NCBI GenBank assembly: GCA_031082145.1
Contig: JAVHLP010000003.1
Location: 1 to 64,000, forward strand
Reading direction: 5' to 3'
DNA from: a bacterium
GTDB taxonomy: Bacteria > Bacillota > Sulfobacillia > UBA995
DNA: 64,000 nucleotides
Shown here piece after piece: positions 60,012-64,000 of the stretch. Below the pieces are notes generated by a model. It saw only the letters and a program-made list of their open reading frames with translations. It had not been told where the DNA came from and did not search any database. The translations under genes and the position numbers were made by a program. Positions within the stretch are counted from its first letter, which is position 1. Each line of letters begins with the position of its first letter.

Positions 60012-60839
60012 GTGGCGGTGGGGGGGGATCGTTTCGAGTGCCGCCCCCGCGGTCGCTTCCGGCGTCTCGGTCAGAAGGTCCTGGTGGGGGATCAGGTCCG
60101 AGTGCTGGTGACCGGCCCCGCCGAAGGCGCCATCGAGGCCGTCCTCCCCCGCCGGAACCGACTCGAACGTCCCGCCGTGGCCAACGTGGACCAGGCGGTG
60201 ATCGTCTGCTCGGCCCGGGAGCCGGTGTCGTCACTGCTCACCGTCGACCGGATGGCCGTGGAGGCCGTCCACGAGAACCTCGCCGTTCTCCTCTGCCTGA
60301 ACAAGATCGACCTGCTGGAGCCGGGCGAGGCCGAGCGGGTGCTGGAACCCTACCGGACGGCAGGCTTCCGGACCTGCTCCACCAGCGCCACCGCCGGTCG
60401 GGGGCTGGACCAGCTGCGGCGCGAACTGGCGGGAGTGGTCTCGGTGTTCGCGGGGGAGAGCGGCGTCGGCAAGTCCTCGCTGCTCAATGCCTTGCGGCCT
60501 GGTCTCTCCCTGCGCACCGGCGAGCTCGGCGCCTGGCGGCGGGGGCGGCATACCACCCGGCACGTGGAACTCCTGGAGGTCGAGGCCGGCGGCCTGGTCG
60601 CCGATACACCCGGTCTCTCCCTGGTGGCCCTCCCGCCACTGGCGCCATCGGCCCTGGCGGGCTACTGGCCCGATCTGGCCGTCCTGGCCCCGGGCTGCCG
60701 CTTCCGGAGTTGCCTGCACCGTGACGAACCGGACTGCCGGGTCAAGGCTGCCGTGGCCGCCGGCGAGCTGGACCGGGGAAGGTACGAGCGATACCTCGGC
60801 TTGCTTGACGAAGCGGAACGAACCTACCGGAGGTACTGA
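60012..60839 (+). CDS. rsgA: Ribosome small-subunit GTPase RsgA
   Basis: 275 residues from GTG 60012. Circularly permuted GTPase: LLCLNKIDLLEP (G4), FAGESGVGKSSLLNAL (G1), ADTPGLS (G3), then the zinc knuckle CRFRSCLHRDEPDCRVKAAV. The conserved N-terminal OB strand (GRVIRAHSNLF) is encoded just upstream of the GTG, in the same open frame from about 59970, but no ATG, GTG or TTG precedes it before the stop at 59946. The real start may be a rare codon near 59955-59970. Confidence 0.9.
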   Translation: MAVGGDRFECRPRGRFRRLGQKVLVGDQVRVLVTGPAEGAIEAVLPRRNRLERPAVANVDQAVIVCSAREPVSSLLTVDRMAVEAVHENLAVLLCLNKIDLLEPGEAERVLEPYRTAGFRTCSTSATAGRGLDQLRRELAGVVSVFAGESGVGKSSLLNALRPGLSLRTGELGAWRRGRHTTRHVELLEVEAGGLVADTPGLSLVALPPLAPSALAGYWPDLAVLAPGCRFRSCLHRDEPDCRVKAAVAAGELDRGRYERYLGLLDEAERTYRRY

Positions 60840-60840
60840 A

Positions 60841-61506
60841 ATGGACGTGACTATCAGCGCCTCGGTGCTGGCCGGCGATCCGGGCGCCCTGACCTGGGAA
60901 GCCCGGCGGGCCAAGGCTGCCGCCGCCGACCTGGTCCACCTGGATGTGATGGACGGGCGCTTTGTGCCGCCGATCAGCTTCGGCCAGGAGACCGCGAGGG
61001 CTCTGGGCGAGGCGGTTGACCTCCCGCTAGACGTCCACCTCATGGTCGAGGAGCCGTGGCACCACATAGCCTCCTTCGCCGCCGCCGGAGCGCACCTCAT
61101 CACGGTGCACGCCGAGGCAACGCCCCACCTGCACCGGCTCCTGGGCGAGATTCACCAGGCCGGCTGCCAGGCCGGCGTCGCTCTGAACCCCGCCACGCCG
61201 GTGGGCGTCGTGGCCCACGTTCTCGACCTCGCCGACCTGGTTCTGGTCATGACCGTCAACCCCGGCTACGCCGGCCAGACCTTCCTGCCGGGGTCGGTGG
61301 AGAAGCTCAATCAACTGCGATCCATGCTCCGCGGCGTCTCCCGTCCTCCCCGGGTCGGGGTGGATGGCGGCATCGACCTCGGGACGGCCCCGTTGGCCCT
61401 GGGGGCGGGGGCCGACTTCCTGGTGGCGGGGACCGCCATCTTCGGCGCCGCCGACCCCCTGGCGGCCGTCGCCGCCCTCCGCCGTGGCCACACCCCCCGC
61501 GCCTGA
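60841..61506 (+). CDS. rpe: Ribulose-phosphate 3-epimerase
   Basis: 221-residue TIM barrel. SASVLAGD at the start, VHLDVMDGRFVPPISFG with catalytic Asp and His, LDVHLMVEEP, VMTVNPGYAGQTFLP and VDGGIDLGTAPLALGAGADF are all family blocks. It interconverts ribulose- and xylulose-5-phosphate in the pentose phosphate pathway. It begins one base after rsgA, the usual order in Bacillota. Confidence 0.94.
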   Translation: MDVTISASVLAGDPGALTWEARRAKAAAADLVHLDVMDGRFVPPISFGQETARALGEAVDLPLDVHLMVEEPWHHIASFAAAGAHLITVHAEATPHLHRLLGEIHQAGCQAGVALNPATPVGVVAHVLDLADLVLVMTVNPGYAGQTFLPGSVEKLNQLRSMLRGVSRPPRVGVDGGIDLGTAPLALGAGADFLVAGTAIFGAADPLAAVAALRRGHTPRA

Positions 61507-61510
61507 CACA

Positions 61511-61555
61511 AAAGCTCTCGTCTCCCCATAAGATGCTGCGGGGGGCGAGAGCTTT
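61511..61555 (+). promoter_or_regulatory. Hairpin covering the start of the 61-residue membrane protein gene
   Basis: AAAGCTCTCG (61511-61520) pairs perfectly with CGAGAGCTTT (61546-61555), with further CCCC/GGGG pairing inside. The 3' arm contains the probable ribosome site (GGGGGGCGAG) and touches the TTG start. No T-run follows on this strand. It may limit translation or terminate partially after rpe. Confidence 0.55.
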
Positions 61556-61739
61556 GGGCGTACCGCGGGAAGCCGATCAACACCGGGTGCGGCGGGTGAT
61601 CGGCGGCATCTTGGGGTTGGTCGGCCTGGTCATCCTGCTCCGAGCGGTTCCGCCCGGCCTCTGGCTGGCGGTGGCCGGCGCCGCCCTGTTGTACCTCGGC
61701 TACGTCCTCGTCTACTCGCCGGGAGGTGCGAAGAAGTGA
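61554..61739 (+). CDS. Small membrane protein upstream of spoVM
   Basis: 61 residues from TTG 61554 (ATG 61533 would give 68). A basic N-terminus (READQHRVRRVIGG) is followed by two hydrophobic stretches, IGGILGLVGLVILL and LWLAVAGAALLYLGYVLVY, and a short basic end. No family recognised. In Bacillus subtilis thiN stands at this position. It overlaps spoVM by four bases, so a sporulation-linked role is possible but unproven. Confidence 0.55.
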   Translation: MGVPREADQHRVRRVIGGILGLVGLVILLRAVPPGLWLAVAGAALLYLGYVLVYSPGGAKK

Positions 61740-61816
61740 AGATCTACGTGGTCCGGCTGCCCCGGCTGATCGGCCGGCTGATCAACGCGATCAGGCGCCT
61801 GGCGGGGGGGAAGTAA
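61736..61816 (+). CDS. spoVM: Stage V sporulation protein M
   Basis: 26 residues, GTG to TAA. MKIYVVRLPRLIGR, then LINAIRRLAGGK, matches the length and pattern of Bacillus SpoVM: MKxY start, Leu-Pro after the first turn, then an amphipathic helix. SpoVM recognises the positively curved forespore membrane and anchors the coat ATPase SpoIVA. The gene order rpe - (small gene) - spoVM - rpmB is the same as in Bacillus. The ribosome site GGGAGGTG is 7 bases upstream, and the GTG overlaps the previous stop. Confidence 0.85.
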   Translation: MKIYVVRLPRLIGRLINAIRRLAGGK

Positions 61817-61824
61817 GGCGACCG

Positions 61825-62016
61825 TCAGAGGGCTCTTTGCACCTTGTCTGATCGCAGGCAACGGGTGCACACGTAGATGCGGCGGGGCGTTCCATCCACC
61901 CGGGCCTTGACCCGGTGGAGGTTGGGGAGCCACCGCCGCTTGGTACGGATGTGGGAGTGGCTGTACCGGAATCCGGTCTGTGCCGACTTGCCGCAGAGTT
62001 CGCAGATGCTGCCCAT
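61825..62016 (-). CDS. rpmB: Large-subunit ribosomal protein L28
   Basis: 63 residues. CELCGKSAQTGFRYSHSHIR and the end CTRCLRSDKVQRAL give the zinc-binding (C+) form with two CxxC pairs. The ATG at 62016 has AAGGAGC upstream. It is transcribed convergently with spoVM with only 8 bp between stops. Confidence 0.93.
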   Translation of the reverse strand: MGSICELCGKSAQTGFRYSHSHIRTKRRWLPNLHRVKARVDGTPRRIYVCTRCLRSDKVQRAL

Positions 62017-62109
62017 GGCTGCCGCTCCTTCCTGAAACCAGAGCCATTCTAGCATGGCCCGACCGGTCCTGGCAAGGCCCGGTGCCCGGCCCCACGAAAC
62101 GCCCGAGCC

Positions 62110-63042
62110 TCAGCCCCGCTTGCGCCCCAACTCCTCGATGGCGGCCAGCCACATCTCGGCGAACTCGTCTCCCCGCACTCCCGTAACCACATCGATGCCG
62201 TGCCCGGCGTCGCCCGGACGGAAACGTAGCTCGCGTCCTTCCAGGACCGGCTCCAGCCGCATCTTCTCAACCGTCGCTCCCGGCCAACCCAGGGCGACGG
62301 CGCAGGTCACGGGATCGTAGTGGAAGTTCAGCAGGTCGTCGGGGAGCCCGGGGTGAGCCCGGCCCAACTCGCTCATCCCGTTTTCCCTGGCGTGCAGTTC
62401 GGACTGCGTGGCCAGGAGCTCGCCCACCGGGCCTGACGCCCGGAGCCGGGGCAGATCGGCCGCCCGCAGGTGGGCGGTCAGCGTGGCCGGCAGTGTGACC
62501 AGCGTCAGCCTGGCCCTGGTACCCAGGATCATGGCGGCCGCCGTGTCGCACTGGGTGTTCCAATCCATCTCCGGGCCCCAGCCGGGGAGGCCGGCTGCCG
62601 GTGGCTCCACCCAGCCGCCCATGAAGAAGACGGGCACGGCGGCCAGGCAGCCGGGCCGGATTACCTCGAGCAGGGCCAGGTTGGTGGCGGCGCCGATGGC
62701 CACGATGCGGGCGCCCTGGTCGATACTCCTGAGCAGCAGATCCAGGGCCGCTCCGGGGGGACCCGGCATCGACTCCGGCGGCGCCGGCCAGTACCGGGGG
62801 TCGTCGGCCGTTGAGAGATAGCATTCCAGCCGGCTAAGGGTTGCCCCCGCCCCCGCGGCGACGGCGATGTCCGGACGGCCGGCCAGCTTCAGGTAGTGAG
62901 CGACACACCCCGCCCGCTCACCTCCCGGGTCGAGGTTGGTGGTGATGCCGGCGATCTCGCAGTCCGGACGGCCCAGAAGAAACGCGAGCGCGCAAGCGTC
63001 ATCCGGGTCGCCGCCGAAGTCCGTGTCAAGGTGAATGCGCAT
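62110..63042 (-). CDS. Nucleoside hydrolase family protein
   Basis: 310 residues. The calcium-binding N-terminus HLDTDFGGDPDDACALAFLL and the later IGAATNLALLE and FMGGWVEPPA fit the inosine-uridine hydrolase fold, which cleaves N-ribosidic bonds. The second Asp ligand is expected near DLLNFHYDPVTCAVAL. The ATG at 63042 is chosen because homology begins there. Substrate unknown; purine or pyrimidine salvage is likely. Confidence 0.83.
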   Translation of the reverse strand: MRIHLDTDFGGDPDDACALAFLLGRPDCEIAGITTNLDPGGERAGCVAHYLKLAGRPDIAVAAGAGATLSRLECYLSTADDPRYWPAPPESMPGPPGAALDLLLRSIDQGARIVAIGAATNLALLEVIRPGCLAAVPVFFMGGWVEPPAAGLPGWGPEMDWNTQCDTAAAMILGTRARLTLVTLPATLTAHLRAADLPRLRASGPVGELLATQSELHARENGMSELGRAHPGLPDDLLNFHYDPVTCAVALGWPGATVEKMRLEPVLEGRELRFRPGDAGHGIDVVTGVRGDEFAEMWLAAIEELGRKRG

Positions 63043-63192
63043 GGAAGCCCTCCGCCCCGCAGCCTGGCGTCGCAGGCCCAAGCATTCGCCCCCGGGCCAT
63101 ACGATCCTGCCGGTGCTCCCCGGACGACCGGGGCGGCCACATCTGAAGCCGCCCCGGAGTCACTACCGAATCCTGACGCCCGCCCGCGCCCC

Positions 63193-63738
63193 CTATTCGT
63201 AGTGGGCGCCCCACCGCCGCCAGAAGAGGCCCGGATTTCGGGTGCAGTAACTGGTCACGGGACCGGCCGGCACGACGACCCAGTCCCCGCCGTCCCACCT
63301 GAACATCACCACCAGGGATTCGGACCACGCCTTGGCTTCCTGGCGGGTCGGCCTCGCCGACAGCCAGCTGAGTTGCATCACCGTATCTTGAGCGGGGTGG
63401 ATCTCGTGAAGGACACCCTGACTGCTGAGGAGACCCAGGCCCCGGAGCTGCACCTGGTCCTTTAGTAGGGGCGCCATCGGGGTGACCAGGAACTGCTGAG
63501 CGCGGGTCACCACTGGGGGGTCCCATAGCGAATCCGGGCGGTAGAGGTAGAACTGGTACCAGTGGCTACCGTCGGACCAGTGGCCCCGCGGGAACTCAAT
63601 GCTGTGATTCCATGTCCAATTCAAGTAGCTGCCGGGGTCGGGGAGGCCCGGCGCGGCAGCCGCCGCGACCGTGACCAACGTGCCGGTCAGGAGGATCAAC
63701 GAGAGCAAAACGCAACCCGTTCTAAGCCAGCCGTTCAT
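63193..63738 (-). CDS. Secreted hypothetical protein
   Basis: 181 residues. A signal peptide (GCVLLSLILLTGTLVTVAAAA, cut near residue 30) precedes a tryptophan- and tyrosine-rich domain (YLNWTWNHSIEFPRG, HWYQFYLYRP, ESLVVMFRWDGGDWVVV). No family recognised. The ATG has GAGAGGAGG upstream. One late Cys (SYCTRNPG) is unpaired. Probably extracellular or cell-wall associated. Confidence 0.6.
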   Translation of the reverse strand: MNGWLRTGCVLLSLILLTGTLVTVAAAAAPGLPDPGSYLNWTWNHSIEFPRGHWSDGSHWYQFYLYRPDSLWDPPVVTRAQQFLVTPMAPLLKDQVQLRGLGLLSSQGVLHEIHPAQDTVMQLSWLSARPTRQEAKAWSESLVVMFRWDGGDWVVVPAGPVTSYCTRNPGLFWRRWGAHYE

Positions 63739-64000
63739 GACACCGACCTCCTCTCTAGGGCTGGGGAAGACCATTCGCCTTCCGCGAACTGGATCCTCCG
63801 CCTGAAATAGGCACTGTTGGGGGAATCTGCTCGCCTCCACCTCTTGGGACTCGGGAGAGCTAGCCTCCGCTTAGTCACCGGTCACATCTGGATCGCGGTT
63901 CCCTCAAAGCCGTCATTCTCCCATCTTGTGATCTCGAAGGGCTGGTTGGAAGAACAGCGGAAATCGTCGCTGGAAGGAGGGGAGACCGGGGTTGTCACCT

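Overview
The window comes from the chromosome of a high-GC, endospore-forming Bacillota (Clostridia-like side). Hand counts of single lines give about 72% GC in housekeeping genes (43/60 at 5701-5760). Evidence for this placement: PyrR-type attenuation of a Gram-positive pyr operon, the order rsgA-rpe-spoVM-rpmB with a 26-residue SpoVM, a Gmad2 lipoprotein, a DUF1540 protein, the LL-DAP aminotransferase route to lysine and peptidoglycan, and the yicC-remA-gmk-rpoZ-priA-def/fmt-rsmB-rlmN-prpC-prkC block. Two traits recall Actinobacteria: an mIHF-like gene next to gmk, and a PriA that has lost its Walker A lysine.

Layout. 1-430: 5' part and end of an ISNCY-like insertion sequence. 459-10752: complete pyrimidine operon pyrR-B-C-carA-carB-K-D-F-E, with a sigma-A promoter, two PyrR attenuators and an internal promoter at carA. 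10774-15039: HEAT-repeat protein, duplicated P-loop ATPase, histidine phosphatase, flavodoxin-like protein and CDP-alcohol phosphotransferase. 15040-25260: a lower-GC accessory island (35/60 GC at 17041-17100) with two PqqD-like proteins, two radical SAM enzymes, a LuxR-type regulator and two homologous short hydrophobic peptides sharing a YQRPRMLL block and an LLILWxWxxP core. It is followed by two ABC transporters. This is the best candidate for an undescribed system, probably a RiPP pathway. 25418-33800: amidinotransferase-fold enzyme, MBL hydrolase, gamma-glutamyltransferase-like enzyme, threonine ammonia-lyase, and secreted or membrane proteins (Gmad2, chagasin, TPM, LemA). 34035-38550: a second, partly decayed peptide locus on the minus strand: ArsR-like regulator, ABC exporter, two Cys-rich peptides, then a frameshifted radical SAM gene. 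38893-46035: DUF1540, RqcH/NFACT, DUF1405, a c-di-AMP riboswitch ahead of an opine-dehydrogenase-like gene and a B12-binding protein, then a MATE transporter. 46049-63738: dapF-dapL and the housekeeping block through rpmB, ending with a nucleoside hydrolase and a secreted protein.

Notable departures from family norms: the CarA glutaminase domain lacks its catalytic Cys and Glu; peptide deformylase and Met-tRNA formyltransferase are fused in one polypeptide; PriA has a degenerate Walker A; gmk runs out of frame into rpoZ; and the first common start codons of rsgA and of the B12 protein fall inside conserved sequence. No tRNA, rRNA or CRISPR array was seen.
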